A DNA stretch of 54,659 bases from an uncultured Lachnospiraceae bacterium (GCA_902489645.1 CABUAW010000010.1:1-54659); one strand, 5' to 3'; shown: positions 15,676 through 25,590, numbered from the stretch's first letter. Made by a program: numbers and translations. The notes: a model not told the origin generated them from the sequence alone.

Positions 15676-18600
15676 TTATTCCACACTCTTGAGTGATTCT
15701 ACCATGTTAATTTTTTTCAGTTTAAAGTACATGACCACATTGACCAGCAAAGAAAACAGGAACGTAAACGCTACCGCGTACAGATAACTTGGCAGATTAA
15801 TATTGCGTCCAAACATGGTCATCTCCACCTCCACCGTCTGAATGACGAACTGGTGCAGTATCTTTCCGAGAAATGCGCCGACAACAGCGCCGATAATCGT
15901 CAAAAGTATATTTTCACGGTAGACATAGTTGCCGACTTCCATGTCATAAAAGCCGAGAACCTTTAACGTTGCCAGTTCACGCTTACGTTCATTGATGTTA
16001 ATATTATTCAGATTATAAAGTACGACAAAGGCCAGCATGCCCGCCGAAATAATCAAAACGACAATAACACTGTCCAGAACACCCAGCATATCTTCAATCT
16101 GGCTTTCCATATTATTCGTATAAGACACGGTCAATATACTGTCATTTTTCAATAACTCTTCGCCCGCCTGGGTCAGCTCTTCCTCATATTCTTCCTTCAA
16201 GTCGGCAAAAATGCAATTATACGGCGCTTCTTCACCGGCCAACGCCTCATAGAGCTGCGGCGCCAGATAAATGTAATGGGACAGATAATTTTCGCAAATA
16301 TCCGTCACAGTGACCGTAATCTTTTTATCATCCTCCAACTCAATCTGAACCGCATCGCCTACGGAAACTCCCATATCCTTTGCGGCTTTTTCCGTCAAAA
16401 TGGCGCTGTCCTCCGACATATACCACACATCTTTTGATACCCGGTCATTAAAGGTTACAAACTGTTCCAGATTTTCCAGTCCGGCCGGTACATAAAGATA
16501 AATATCTTTTTTCTTATCTCCAAAGGTCACCTCGGACAGACGCATATAACCATCCATATAAGAACGGATTCGCTCGTCCCCTTCCAGCCCTTCATCGATG
16601 GCCTTCTTTTCCTCCATGTCTATATCCTCGTCAATGACTGCCATCAAATCATATATCTGTATCTTACGATATTGAAGTCTGGCAATGTCCATAATTGAAT
16701 CCTTCAAACCATATCCGACAATCATCAGCGCCATACAGCCGCCAATGCCAAAGATGGTCATGAAAAACCGTTTTTTGTATCTCAAAAGATTCCGTACCGT
16801 TGACTTCCACGTAAAGTTCAGATTCCCCCAAATCCACGGAATATGTTCCAGAAATACCCGCTTGCCGCTCTTCGGCGCTTCCGGACGCATAAGCTCTGCC
16901 GGCTGTGCCTGCAGGGCCCGGTAACATGCGCTGACGGTCGCAAGCATCGTACACAAAATTGCCGCTCCCGATGCGGCCAGGGCATAGCCCATATGATACG
17001 GAATCACCACGTCAGGAATATGTATATACATAATCTTATACGCCGTAACGATAATGTACGGAAATACCTTCTGTCCAAACAATACGCCGACAACCGAACC
17101 GCCCAGGGTTGCGGCCAGGGCATAGCCCACATATTTGGCTGCAATCCAGAATTTGCTGTAGCCAAGCGCCTTTAATGTGCCAATCTGAATCCGCTGTTCC
17201 TCAACCATACGGGTCATTGTTGTCAGACTGACAAGGGCGGCCACAAGGAAGAACAGCACCGGGAACACGGAACCGATGGCGCGCATACGGTCTGCATTAT
17301 CCGAATAGCCGCTGTAGTCCGAATTGCTGTCTCTGTCATTGACATACCAGGACGGTTTATCAATACCGTCAATTTCATTTTTCGCATCTAATATTTTAAT
17401 TTCCGCATCCGAAATCTTTTCTTCCGCTTCCTTTTTACCTTTTTCGTACTCTTCCCAGCCGTCCGCTAATTTTTGCTCATTTTCAGCAATCGTCGCATAG
17501 GCCTCTGCAATTTTAGCCTCGCCGTCGTTTACCTGGCTCCAACCGCTATTATACGCACTCTCCCCGCTGGTAAGCTGATTATAAGAATCGGCCAATGTTT
17601 TTTCCGCCTCGGCCAACGTGGCTTTCTGCTTTTCCAGTTCCTCTTTTCCGGCTTCAAGCTGCTTCCAGCCCTCCGAGAGTTCGACTTTCTTCGCCTCCAA
17701 TTCGGCCTTTCCGGCCTCAAGCTCTGTCCGCCCGGCGATAATCTCCGCTTCATGTTCCAAAGCCTCTGCCGCCGCCGGACGCATCGCCTCCATAGCGTCA
17801 AGACTTGCCTTGGCTTCCGCCATCTGCGCTTCTGTCTGGGCCACCGCCGCCCGAAGCTGTTCCGCCTGGGCTATCTGTTCTGGCGCTGCCATCCCTGCGC
17901 CAATTAACTGCTCCAACTGGGCCAACTGGTTTTTCAGAGTTTCCAGTCCGGACATGCCGCCCTGATACTGCTGCCATCCCTGCTCAAGCCCGGCTATCAA
18001 TGTCTTTGCATCGGCCAGGCCCTGTTCCGCCACTGCCAATTCACTTTCTTTTTCCAAAAGCGTTTGCTCGGCTTCTGTAAGCTGCGCTTCTCCGTCGCTC
18101 AGCTTCGCTTCATTTTCAGCCAGGGTTTTCTCTGCTTCCGCCAAGGCGGCTTTTCCCGATTCCATCTGGGCCAATCCACTGTTATACTGGCTCCAGCCGT
18201 CATCCAGCGTACTTCGGCTGGCATACAGTTCATTTTTTGCATCCCGGATATCATTTTCCGATGATGCCAGTTCGGCCTTGCCGTCGGCCAGCTCAGCCTC
18301 GCCGTCTTTTAATTCCTGCTCAGCCTCGGCCAGTTCAGATTCCGCTTCTTCTTTTGCCTCGGCCAGTTCGGATTCCGCTTCCGCAATCTTTTCATTGGCT
18401 TCATCCATAATCTCCGCATAACGGATATCACAGCGGACATCCGAGATATTCTCCACATTTTCCTTTACCCGGGCGACAATATCCGTATACTCCTCTGTAA
18501 AAGCCAGGGCAGATTCCGCCCCTTCCACGGTCACATAGGCCTGGGAATAGACCTCCTGGTCAAAACTCTCAGCGGTCACATAGGCAAACATATCAATCTC

Positions 18601-19182
18601 GCCGCTACCAATATTTGTACTTCCACGGTTAAAGGATATGTACATCGGACTGGAACAGGTTCCCACGACCGTATAAACCTCCGTGGCCAGATTTTCTGAC
18701 AATTCCGTATCCGTTCCCGATAAAAATGTCAGCGTATCGCCGATTTTAATATCATAGGATGACGCCATATCCATATCGATGATACACTCACCCTTCTTTT
18801 CCGGCAGCCGGCCTTCATCCACATCCACCTGATTCATCGTCTCCGGCAAAGATTCCACATGGATAACCCGTTCACTCTCGCCCATCAGAGCAAGAACGTC
18901 AATCATGTACCCCGGTTCAACCTTCTCCACGCCTTCAACGGCCTGAATCGCTTCAATGTCATCCTCCGTCAGTCCGAGGGTACTTAAAATTTTCATGTCC
19001 ATCATATTATGTGCATCAAAATAGGCATCCCCTGAATAACGCATATCCGGTTCCGAAGCCCGGATACCTGCAAAAAAGGCGACGCCAAGCGCAACAATAA
19101 AAAATATTGATAAAAACCGATTCAGACTATTCCGAATCTCCATACGAAAATCCTTCGCTAATGCCTTCTTCCTCATAAGCAC
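15676..19182 (-). CDS. FtsX-type ABC transporter permease with giant coiled-coil insert
   Basis: 1168-aa permease of the MacB/FtsX class. N-terminal membrane helix at about 22-42, extracellular MacB-type domain to about 245, then some 350 residues (about 250-605) of Glu/Ala/Lys-rich heptads such as AEAESELAEAKEEAESE, a long coiled coil. A first FtsX core with helices near 640-660, 690-750 and 810-830 follows, a second extracellular domain (about 850-1030), and three C-terminal helices (about 1035-1150). It pairs with the ATPase ending 6 bases upstream. Large proteins of this build are common in Lachnospiraceae; the substrate is unknown (peptide/lipid export or envelope remodelling). Confidence 0.93.
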   Translation of the reverse strand: MLMRKKALAKDFRMEIRNSLNRFLSIFFIVALGVAFFAGIRASEPDMRYSGDAYFDAHNMMDMKILSTLGLTEDDIEAIQAVEGVEKVEPGYMIDVLALMGESERVIHVESLPETMNQVDVDEGRLPEKKGECIIDMDMASSYDIKIGDTLTFLSGTDTELSENLATEVYTVVGTCSSPMYISFNRGSTNIGSGEIDMFAYVTAESFDQEVYSQAYVTVEGAESALAFTEEYTDIVARVKENVENISDVRCDIRYAEIMDEANEKIAEAESELAEAKEEAESELAEAEQELKDGEAELADGKAELASSENDIRDAKNELYASRSTLDDGWSQYNSGLAQMESGKAALAEAEKTLAENEAKLSDGEAQLTEAEQTLLEKESELAVAEQGLADAKTLIAGLEQGWQQYQGGMSGLETLKNQLAQLEQLIGAGMAAPEQIAQAEQLRAAVAQTEAQMAEAKASLDAMEAMRPAAAEALEHEAEIIAGRTELEAGKAELEAKKVELSEGWKQLEAGKEELEKQKATLAEAEKTLADSYNQLTSGESAYNSGWSQVNDGEAKIAEAYATIAENEQKLADGWEEYEKGKKEAEEKISDAEIKILDAKNEIDGIDKPSWYVNDRDSNSDYSGYSDNADRMRAIGSVFPVLFFLVAALVSLTTMTRMVEEQRIQIGTLKALGYSKFWIAAKYVGYALAATLGGSVVGVLFGQKVFPYIIVTAYKIMYIHIPDVVIPYHMGYALAASGAAILCTMLATVSACYRALQAQPAELMRPEAPKSGKRVFLEHIPWIWGNLNFTWKSTVRNLLRYKKRFFMTIFGIGGCMALMIVGYGLKDSIMDIARLQYRKIQIYDLMAVIDEDIDMEEKKAIDEGLEGDERIRSYMDGYMRLSEVTFGDKKKDIYLYVPAGLENLEQFVTFNDRVSKDVWYMSEDSAILTEKAAKDMGVSVGDAVQIELEDDKKITVTVTDICENYLSHYIYLAPQLYEALAGEEAPYNCIFADLKEEYEEELTQAGEELLKNDSILTVSYTNNMESQIEDMLGVLDSVIVVLIISAGMLAFVVLYNLNNININERKRELATLKVLGFYDMEVGNYVYRENILLTIIGAVVGAFLGKILHQFVIQTVEVEMTMFGRNINLPSYLYAVAFTFLFSLLVNVVMYFKLKKINMVESLKSVE

Positions 19183-19188
19183 TCTCCA

Positions 19189-19893
19189 CTACCATTCTAT
19201 TGTTTCCACAGATACAGGATTCTCGTTCATCACCATCTCGGACACTTTACCGTTTTTGATTTTAATGACCCGGTCCGCCATCGGTGCAATTGCCGAGTTA
19301 TGCGTAATGACGATAACCGTCATCCCCCGCTCCCGACACATATCCTGAAGCAGCTTTAATATCGCCTTCCCCGTATTATAGTCCAATGCGCCTGTCGGCT
19401 CATCACAAAGAAGCAATTTCGGATTCTTCGCCAACGCCCGGGCTATGGATACCCGCTGCTGTTCGCCCCCCGACAACTGGGCCGGAAAGTTCTTCATCCG
19501 GTCACCCAGTCCCACATCCTTTAAAACGCTGCGCGCGCTGAGAGGGTCCCGGCAAATCTGCAGCGCCAGCTCTACATTTTCAAGCGCTGTCAAATTCGAA
19601 ATCAGATTATAAAACTGAAACACAAATCCGATATCATCCCTGCGGTATCCTGTCAGCTCGGTCGGATTATACCTGGAAATATCCTTCCCGTCTACCCATA
19701 TGGAGCCGCCGGTCGCCGTATCCATACCGCCTAAAACATTTAAAACCGTCGTCTTTCCAGCGCCGCTTGGCCCGACAATGACAACAAATTCACCCTTCAT
19801 AATCTCAAAATCTATGCCGTCTGCCGCACGAATTTCAATCTCCCCCATGCGGTAAATCTTTGTTACATTTTCCAGCTTTACATAAGCCTCCAT
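19189..19893 (-). CDS. ABC transporter ATP-binding protein (MacB/LolD type)
   Basis: 234-aa ATPase partner of the downstream FtsX-type permease. Walker A GPSGAGKTTVLNVL near residue 42, signature LSGGEQQRVSIARAL, Walker B LLLCDEPTGALD and the switch His in VIVITHN. Sequence features (GDxxR-type region YNPTELTGYRRDDIGFVFQ) are typical for the MacB/LolD branch rather than importers. Its own promoter is seen at 19926-19954. Confidence 0.95.
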   Translation of the reverse strand: MEAYVKLENVTKIYRMGEIEIRAADGIDFEIMKGEFVVIVGPSGAGKTTVLNVLGGMDTATGGSIWVDGKDISRYNPTELTGYRRDDIGFVFQFYNLISNLTALENVELALQICRDPLSARSVLKDVGLGDRMKNFPAQLSGGEQQRVSIARALAKNPKLLLCDEPTGALDYNTGKAILKLLQDMCRERGMTVIVITHNSAIAPMADRVIKIKNGKVSEMVMNENPVSVETIEW

Positions 19894-19925
19894 GTATTCG
19901 CCCCCTGCTCCATGTTAATATTTTA

Positions 19926-19954
19926 ATTATAAAACGTTTAAAGCCGCATTTCAA
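19926..19954 (-). promoter_or_regulatory. Promoter for the MacB-type ABC operon
   Basis: On the minus strand TTGAAA (19949-19954), 17-bp spacer, TATAAT (19926-19931), about 30 bases before the ATPase start. Confidence 0.75.
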
Positions 19955-19998
19955 CCAAAGGCTTGAAGTTCATAAAAAGTTTACATTTAAATAAAAAT

Positions 19999-20028
19999 GA
20001 CTCCGGGACCTGTATAGACCCCGAAGTC
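19999..20028 (-). terminator. Intrinsic terminator of the liv-cmk-like operon
   Basis: Stem GACTTCGGG / CCCGGAGTC read on the minus strand, followed by ATTTTTATTT. It follows the cytidylate kinase-like gene and ends the transcript that starts at livK. Confidence 0.8.
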
Positions 20029-20050
20029 TTGATTATTGTTCAAATATCTC

Positions 20051-20680
20051 TTATTTAATTTCCAGCCCTCGTACCTTCGCATAGGCCTTAATGGCGGCCA
20101 CACAGCCCTCGAAGCCGAGTTTGCTGCTGTCCAGGCAAAGGTCGTAATTCCGGGCGTCATACCATTCCTGACCGGTATGATACTTGTAATAATCGCCGCG
20201 GTACTTATCCTTTTTCTGGATAAACCTCCGCATCTCATCCTCCGTCTTGCTGAATTTCTTCATGGCCTGCTCAAGACAGAACTCAAAAGGCCCATGGATA
20301 AAAACACTGATGACATTATCATAGTCTTTCAAAACAAAATCCGCACACCGTCCGATGATAACACAGGATTCTTCCTCGGCCAACTGTTTAATAATCTTCG
20401 CCTGATAGTTAAATAAATTATCTGTGGAAACAAAATCATCGCTGTCCGGCGGAAGTACTTCTCCGGTGTAAACCTTCTTTGCAATCCGGCCTAAAAGCCC
20501 GGATTTCGGCGCTTCGTCCGCCGCTCCGAAAAGCTGTTCATTGATTCCGCTTTCATCAGAGGCCAACCGGATAATTTCCCGGTCATAAAAATGAATCCCC
20601 AGGTCCTCAGACAGCATTTTACCGATGGTTTTTCCACCGCTGCCATACTGACGCGCAATGGTAATAACTGTATGACTCAT
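20051..20680 (-). CDS. Cytidylate kinase-like family protein
   Basis: 209-aa P-loop kinase. The N-terminus TVITIARQYGSGGKTIGKML is the characteristic start of the cytidylate kinase-like family common in Clostridia, and CVIIGRCADFVL with YDLCLDSSKLG are later conserved blocks. It differs from housekeeping Cmk (which has a longer NMP-binding insert), and its substrate is not established. It follows livF by 11 bases and ends at a terminator, so it is probably the last gene of the Liv operon. Confidence 0.85.
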   Translation of the reverse strand: MSHTVITIARQYGSGGKTIGKMLSEDLGIHFYDREIIRLASDESGINEQLFGAADEAPKSGLLGRIAKKVYTGEVLPPDSDDFVSTDNLFNYQAKIIKQLAEEESCVIIGRCADFVLKDYDNVISVFIHGPFEFCLEQAMKKFSKTEDEMRRFIQKKDKYRGDYYKYHTGQEWYDARNYDLCLDSSKLGFEGCVAAIKAYAKVRGLEIK

Positions 20681-20691
20681 ATGAATACCTC

Positions 20692-21402
20692 CTATTCACC
20701 CAGATATGCCTTCTTCACCGACTCATTATTCATCAGTTCCTTTGCATCGCCTTCAAGAACAATCTTACCGGTTTCCAACACATAGCCTCTGTCCGCAATA
20801 CCCAAGGCTTTTTTCGCATTCTGCTCAACCAAAAGAACCGTTGTGCCGCTGGCGCTGACCTCTTTTATAATATCAAAAATCTCATTGACAAAAATCGGGG
20901 ACAAACCCATGGACGGTTCATCCATCAGGATAATCTTCGGATGGGACATGAGCGCGCGGCCCATAGCCAGCATCTGCTGCTCGCCGCCGGACAGGGTTCC
21001 GGCCAACTGGTTTTTACGTTCTTCCAGACGAGGGAAACGTTTGTAAACCATCTTTAAAGAGTTCTCGACTTCATTTTTATCTTTCCGGGTATAAGCGCCC
21101 ATTCTCAGATTTTCCAAAACGGTTAATTCAGAGAATACGCGGCGTCCTTCCGGCACATGGGCCATTCCCAATGTCACAATCTTATGCCCCGGCATCTTTG
21201 TAATATTCCTTCCTTCGAACTCGACCGTTCCGCCTTTAGCCTCAACCAATCCGGTAATGGTATGAAGAATGGTCGTCTTTCCAGCGCCGTTGGCGCCGAT
21301 AAGGGCAATGACCTCACCCTCATTAACCTCAAAGGATATGCCTTTAATCGCCTGGATAACACCATAATATACCTGTAAATCTGTAACTTTTAACATTGCC
21401 AT
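20692..21402 (-). CDS. livF: Branched-chain amino acid ABC transporter ATP-binding protein LivF
   Basis: One of two ATPases of the Liv importer. Walker A GANGAGKTTILHTI, signature LSGGEQQMLAMGRAL, Walker B IILMDEPSMGLSP, switch VLLVEQNAKKAL, the latter being typical of LivF. 236 aa is normal. AGGAGG lies 8 bases before the ATG. It is 12 bases downstream of livG. Confidence 0.95.
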   Translation of the reverse strand: MAMLKVTDLQVYYGVIQAIKGISFEVNEGEVIALIGANGAGKTTILHTITGLVEAKGGTVEFEGRNITKMPGHKIVTLGMAHVPEGRRVFSELTVLENLRMGAYTRKDKNEVENSLKMVYKRFPRLEERKNQLAGTLSGGEQQMLAMGRALMSHPKIILMDEPSMGLSPIFVNEIFDIIKEVSASGTTVLLVEQNAKKALGIADRGYVLETGKIVLEGDAKELMNNESVKKAYLGE

Positions 21403-21414
21403 GATACTGTCCTC

Positions 21415-22173
21415 CTACTCACCCAAATATGCCGTGATAACCTTCGGGTCATTTAAAACAACCGACGGTTCTCCGTGAGCCAGCTCCATACCGAAGTTCA
21501 GTACATAAAGATACTCACAAATACCGGATACCAGTTTCATATCATGCTCAATCAGAAGAATCGTAATATGAAACTTATCACGAATCAACTGAATGGTGTC
21601 CATCAATTCCTGGGTTTCATTCGGATTCATACCGGCCGCCGGTTCATCCAACAGCAAAAGCTTCGGTTCCGTGGCCAATGCACGGGCAATTTCCAGCTTT
21701 CTCTGTTTACCGTAAGGCAAATTCGAGGCCAGAACATCCGCCTGTCCATCCAAATCAAATACCTTTAATATTTCAAGCGCCCGTTCATCCATCTCTTTTT
21801 CTTTTTTGGAATATTTCCCAGCATGGAAAAAGCTTTCAACCAGACCGTATTCTACATGATTGTGCAAAGCCACCTTAACGTTATCCAGAACGGTCATTTT
21901 GGAAAAAAGACGGATATTCTGAAAGGTTCTCGCGATACCCGACTTACAAATCTCCGTCGGCGCCTTTCCGACGAGACTTTCTCCATCCAATACAATCGTT
22001 CCTTCACTTGGCGCATACACGCCGGTCAGCAGGTTGAAGGCCGTCGTCTTCCCGGCGCCGTTTGGTCCAATCAGACCGACCAGACTGCCCTGCTCAATAC
22101 TCATATTCAAATCATCCACAGCCCGAAGGCCGCCGAAGGAGATTCCCAGGTTTTTAACTTCCAGTAAAGCCAT
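21415..22173 (-). CDS. livG: Branched-chain amino acid ABC transporter ATP-binding protein LivG
   Basis: Second Liv ATPase, 252 aa. Walker A GPNGAGKTTAFNLL, IARTFQNIRLF Q-loop, signature LPYGKQRKLEIARAL (the LivG variant), Walker B LLLLDEPAAGMNP, switch ILLIEHDMKLV. It starts 1 base after the livM stop, indicating tight translational coupling. Confidence 0.95.
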   Translation of the reverse strand: MALLEVKNLGISFGGLRAVDDLNMSIEQGSLVGLIGPNGAGKTTAFNLLTGVYAPSEGTIVLDGESLVGKAPTEICKSGIARTFQNIRLFSKMTVLDNVKVALHNHVEYGLVESFFHAGKYSKKEKEMDERALEILKVFDLDGQADVLASNLPYGKQRKLEIARALATEPKLLLLDEPAAGMNPNETQELMDTIQLIRDKFHITILLIEHDMKLVSGICEYLYVLNFGMELAHGEPSVVLNDPKVITAYLGE

Positions 22174-22174
22174 C

Positions 22175-23155
22175 CTATTCGCCCTCCTTCTGAATACTCA
22201 TTGCTTTTTTCAGGTTTCGCTTTTCAATCATCGATGTACGGAACTTCGAATTATTAAAGAGCATCATCGCAATCAGAACAATTGCATAGAGCAGCATACG
22301 GAAATCGGCCGCACTACGAAGAACCTCCGGAAGGGCTGTCAAAACTACGGCCGCAATAATCGCGCCTTTAATATTTCCCATACCGCCGAGTACAACCATA
22401 ACAAGGATTTCAATGGACTTGTTATAGTCAAAGTTGCCCGGTTTCAAAATACCTACGTTGTGAGCATAAAATACGCCGGCCATTCCGGCAAAGAAACCGG
22501 AAATAACAAAGGCCATCGTTTTAAATTTGCTGACTTTGATACCAACAGCCTCTGCAGCTATATAATTATCCCGCACCGCGCAAATCGCACGTCCATGTCT
22601 GGACTTCACCAGATTGGAGATAACCAGAATTGTCAGCAGGACAAAAATGTAAACAAAGCTAAAGTTTTTATAATTACTATAAGTACCAATACCGGAAAGG
22701 CCCTTGGCGCCTCCTGTAAAACCTAAAAAGTTAATGACGGATTTAATGATTTCACCAAAGCCCAGAGTGACGATTGCCAGGTAATCGCCTTTCAGACGAA
22801 GTACCGGCAGACCGATAATCAAACTGAACAGCGCCGCCACAATACCGCCGACCAAAAGGCCAATCAGCAGTTCCACCAGCGGCGGAAGATTCAGAGCATT
22901 GGTTGTCAGCGCTCCCGCATAGGCTCCAATGGACATAAAGCCCGCATGGCCCAATGTCAGCTCGCCGAGGAAGCCGACCAGCAGGCAGAGGGATACTGCC
23001 AGCATGACATTAATACAGCACGGGATAATAATGGACATCGCCTGACGTCCGAGAAATCCGCCGTAAATCAAAGCCATAACGATACCGTAGGCCACAAGCG
23101 CCAAAATAATATTTATAATTATTGATTTATCAATTTTCTTTTTCACGACGGCCAC
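22175..23155 (-). CDS. livM: Branched-chain amino acid ABC transporter permease LivM
   Basis: 326-aa integral membrane permease, about nine helices. FLGELTLGHAGFMSIGAYAGA and RLKGDYLAIVTLGFGEI are the family signatures, the latter being the coupling region to the ATPase. Directly abuts livH (no intergenic base) and livG. Confidence 0.94.
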   Translation of the reverse strand: MAVVKKKIDKSIIINIILALVAYGIVMALIYGGFLGRQAMSIIIPCCINVMLAVSLCLLVGFLGELTLGHAGFMSIGAYAGALTTNALNLPPLVELLIGLLVGGIVAALFSLIIGLPVLRLKGDYLAIVTLGFGEIIKSVINFLGFTGGAKGLSGIGTYSNYKNFSFVYIFVLLTILVISNLVKSRHGRAICAVRDNYIAAEAVGIKVSKFKTMAFVISGFFAGMAGVFYAHNVGILKPGNFDYNKSIEILVMVVLGGMGNIKGAIIAAVVLTALPEVLRSAADFRMLLYAIVLIAMMLFNNSKFRTSMIEKRNLKKAMSIQKEGE

Positions 23156-24043
23156 CTACACTTTCTCTGCTTTCATTTTACCAAGTAAACCGGATGGTCT
23201 TACTAATAAAACAATAACAAGCACACCGAAAACAATGGCATCCGCAAGCTGGGTAGAGATATAAGCCTTTGACAGGCTCTCGATAATGCCCAGCACGATT
23301 CCTCCGAGCATGGCCCCCGGAATACTTCCGATACCGCCGAGAACCGCGGCGACGAAGGCTTTAATTCCCGGTAACGCTCCCAATGTCGGGGACAATGATT
23401 CATACTGACAGATAAACAGAATACCGGCCACGGCCGCCAGAGCCGAACCGATGGCAAAGGTCATAGAAATTGTTTTATTCACATTGATTCCCATTAACGC
23501 TGCGGCGCCCTTATCCTCGGATACGGCCCTCATAGCGCTTCCGGCCTTTGTTTTATTGATAAACCAGGTCAGAATAATCATGGCAATTATCGTTACAATC
23601 AACGTAACGATTGTAATTCCTGAAATATGAATACCGCCAAGCTTTACCGAAGGTACTTTAATAATCGAACCAAAAGGAATTGGCGTTGCTTTAAATATAA
23701 TTAAAGCCATATTCTGTAAAAAGTAACTGACACCAATCGCTGTAATTAATACGGCCAGCGACGGCGCATTACGCAGCGGTTTATACGCAATACGTTCTAC
23801 CGTAATTCCGAGTACCGCACAGACAATAATGGTCAATAAAATACATACCGGCGCCGGAAGCCCCAATAACGCCGCAAATACATAAAGTGCGTATGCACCT
23901 ACCATAATAATGTCCCCATGAGCAAAGTTAATCATTTTTGCAATACCATAAACCATGGTATATCCCAGGGCAATCAGGGCGTAAATACTCCCTGTCCTCA
24001 GTCCGTTGATTAACTGTTCCACAAGATTATTAATCAGACTCAT
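23156..24043 (-). CDS. livH: Branched-chain amino acid ABC transporter permease LivH
   Basis: 295-aa permease with about eight helices. GSIYALIALGYTMVYGIAKMI and NFAHGDIIMVGAY at the N-terminus and GGIGSIPGAMLGGIVLGIIE toward the C-terminus are LivH hallmarks. It follows livK after a 212-base gap containing a hairpin (24190-24221), which would lower transport-component levels relative to the binding protein. Confidence 0.94.
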   Translation of the reverse strand: MSLINNLVEQLINGLRTGSIYALIALGYTMVYGIAKMINFAHGDIIMVGAYALYVFAALLGLPAPVCILLTIIVCAVLGITVERIAYKPLRNAPSLAVLITAIGVSYFLQNMALIIFKATPIPFGSIIKVPSVKLGGIHISGITIVTLIVTIIAMIILTWFINKTKAGSAMRAVSEDKGAAALMGINVNKTISMTFAIGSALAAVAGILFICQYESLSPTLGALPGIKAFVAAVLGGIGSIPGAMLGGIVLGIIESLSKAYISTQLADAIVFGVLVIVLLVRPSGLLGKMKAEKV

Positions 24044-24189
24044 TACCCTCCACCTTTCTTTTTTTGTATTACCGAACTAACTATATATTTTAATATAATC
24101 ATTTGTCGCTTGCAAGGATTAATGCGTAAAAATCCAAATTTTGTCAGGAAAACACGAAAAAAAATCAGATATCGCCATTCATAAAGAAA

Positions 24190-24221
24190 ACGCCAATATC
24201 CCGGCAACAGGACATCGGCGT
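24190..24221 (-). terminator. Attenuator/terminator between livK and livH
   Basis: Minus-strand 12-bp stem ACGCCGATGTCC / GGGATATTGGCGT (with G-T pairs) followed by TTTTCTTTA. It should end most transcripts after livK and let a fraction continue into livHMGF. Confidence 0.8.
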
Positions 24222-24255
24222 CTCTTTTAATCCTACATCAGTTTGTCAGATGAAA

Positions 24256-25458
24256 TTATTCATATAATGTGTAAGCACCATCTTTAATCTGGATGAATTT
24301 GCTTCCTTTGTTTGGTTCACCTTCTGCAGTATATGTAATTCCATCGCCGGTCAGACCGTCTACAGTAATTTCTGTCATCGCTGCGATTAAGTCTGCGCTT
24401 TCAATAGAACCAGCCTGTTCCATAGCTGCTTTGATTGTGTAGATACCGTCATAAGCATCTGCTGCGAACTGGTCAGGTGTTGCATTGTAAGCGGCTTCAT
24501 AAGCTGCTACGAATGCTGCTACGTTTTCAGATGGGTCTGCTGCGAAGAATGGGCTTAAGAAAATAGCATCTTCAACAGTTGTTGTGTCTGTAACTGTTCC
24601 GAGAACGCCGTCCCATCCGTCACTGCCGAGGAACGGAAGTTCCATACCCATATCCTTCGCCTGTTTTGTGATATATGTAGCATCCTGATAATAAGCAGGA
24701 ACGAAAATTGCTTCTGCATCTGTACCTTTGATAGTTGTCAACTGTGTATTGAAATCAACATCGCCATCTGCGAAAGCTTCACTGGCAACGATTTCGCCGC
24801 CTTTAGCTGCAAATTCTTCTTCAAATGCTTCTCTGATACCTGTGCTATATTCATCGGACTGGTTGTAAATAACAGCAATCTTCGTATATCCAAGTGTATC
24901 TGCGGCCAAGTCTGCCAGTGTTACACCCTGAGCCGGGTCGGTAAAGCAGATACGGAAAGCATTGTCATTCTTTGTACAGTCCATAGCAGAACCGGATGGT
25001 GTAATCTGTAAAATACCGTCTGCTGCTGTTAAATCTGTAATTGCAATACAAGCGCCGCTTGTTACTGTACCCAGGATAGCCTGAGCGCCCTGGTCCATAA
25101 CGGAGTTGTAAGCCTGAATCGCTTTATCTTCTGTAGCTTCATCATCGGCGAAAATCATATCCAATGTATATGTCTTATCGCCAACGGTTACGCCGCCTGC
25201 TTCATTAATCTCTTTAATAGCGATTTCAGCGCCCTGTTTTACGGAAATTCCATAAGAAGCAGCGCTTCCTGTGACAGGTCCGATACCGCCAATCAAAAAC
25301 ACTTCGCCATCTGTGGATGCCGCAGCAGTTTCGCCGTCTGCAGTTGTTTCAGCCGCTTTTGTTTCCGCTTCCCCATCAGAGCCGCCGCAGGCTGTCAAAG
25401 AAGCAACAACTAAAGTAGCGGCCAGAGCCATACTAAATACTTTTGTCATTTTTTTCAT
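24256..25458 (-). CDS. livK: Branched-chain amino acid ABC transporter substrate-binding lipoprotein
   Basis: 400-aa periplasmic-binding-type lipoprotein. Signal peptide with lipobox LTAC/G (Cys at about residue 24), then a Glu/Ala/Thr-rich linker (about 28-50), then a Peripla_BP_6 domain: GPVTGSAASYGISVKQGAEIA, EDKAIQAYNSVMDQGAQAIL and NQSDEYSTGI are typical. It heads the Liv operon and has a promoter at 25488-25517. The ligand is probably branched-chain or other hydrophobic amino acids; related proteins bind other compounds, so specificity is not certain. Confidence 0.93.
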   Translation of the reverse strand: MKKMTKVFSMALAATLVVASLTACGGSDGEAETKAAETTADGETAAASTDGEVFLIGGIGPVTGSAASYGISVKQGAEIAIKEINEAGGVTVGDKTYTLDMIFADDEATEDKAIQAYNSVMDQGAQAILGTVTSGACIAITDLTAADGILQITPSGSAMDCTKNDNAFRICFTDPAQGVTLADLAADTLGYTKIAVIYNQSDEYSTGIREAFEEEFAAKGGEIVASEAFADGDVDFNTQLTTIKGTDAEAIFVPAYYQDATYITKQAKDMGMELPFLGSDGWDGVLGTVTDTTTVEDAIFLSPFFAADPSENVAAFVAAYEAAYNATPDQFAADAYDGIYTIKAAMEQAGSIESADLIAAMTEITVDGLTGDGITYTAEGEPNKGSKFIQIKDGAYTLYE

Positions 25459-25487
25459 GTTCTTATCCTCCTTTTAACTTACCGTTT

Positions 25488-25517
25488 ATTGTAATACCTA
25501 AACCTAAGGATTGTCAA
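25488..25517 (-). promoter_or_regulatory. Promoter for livK
   Basis: Minus-strand TTGACA (25512-25517), 18-bp spacer, TACAAT (25488-25493), about 30 bases before livK. Confidence 0.7.
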
Positions 25518-25551
25518 TGAAAACTATCTTTTCCCTGACGTTTTTTTGGAG

Positions 25552-25557
25552 TATAAT
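25552..25557 (+). promoter_or_regulatory. -10 element for the amidohydrolase gene
   Basis: TATAAT about 35 bases before the ATG; the matching -35 (TTTTCC at 17 bp) is poor, so only the -10 is reported. Confidence 0.4.
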
Positions 25558-25590
25558 AGGAATATATGATTCAAAGGAAGGGGATTTTTT

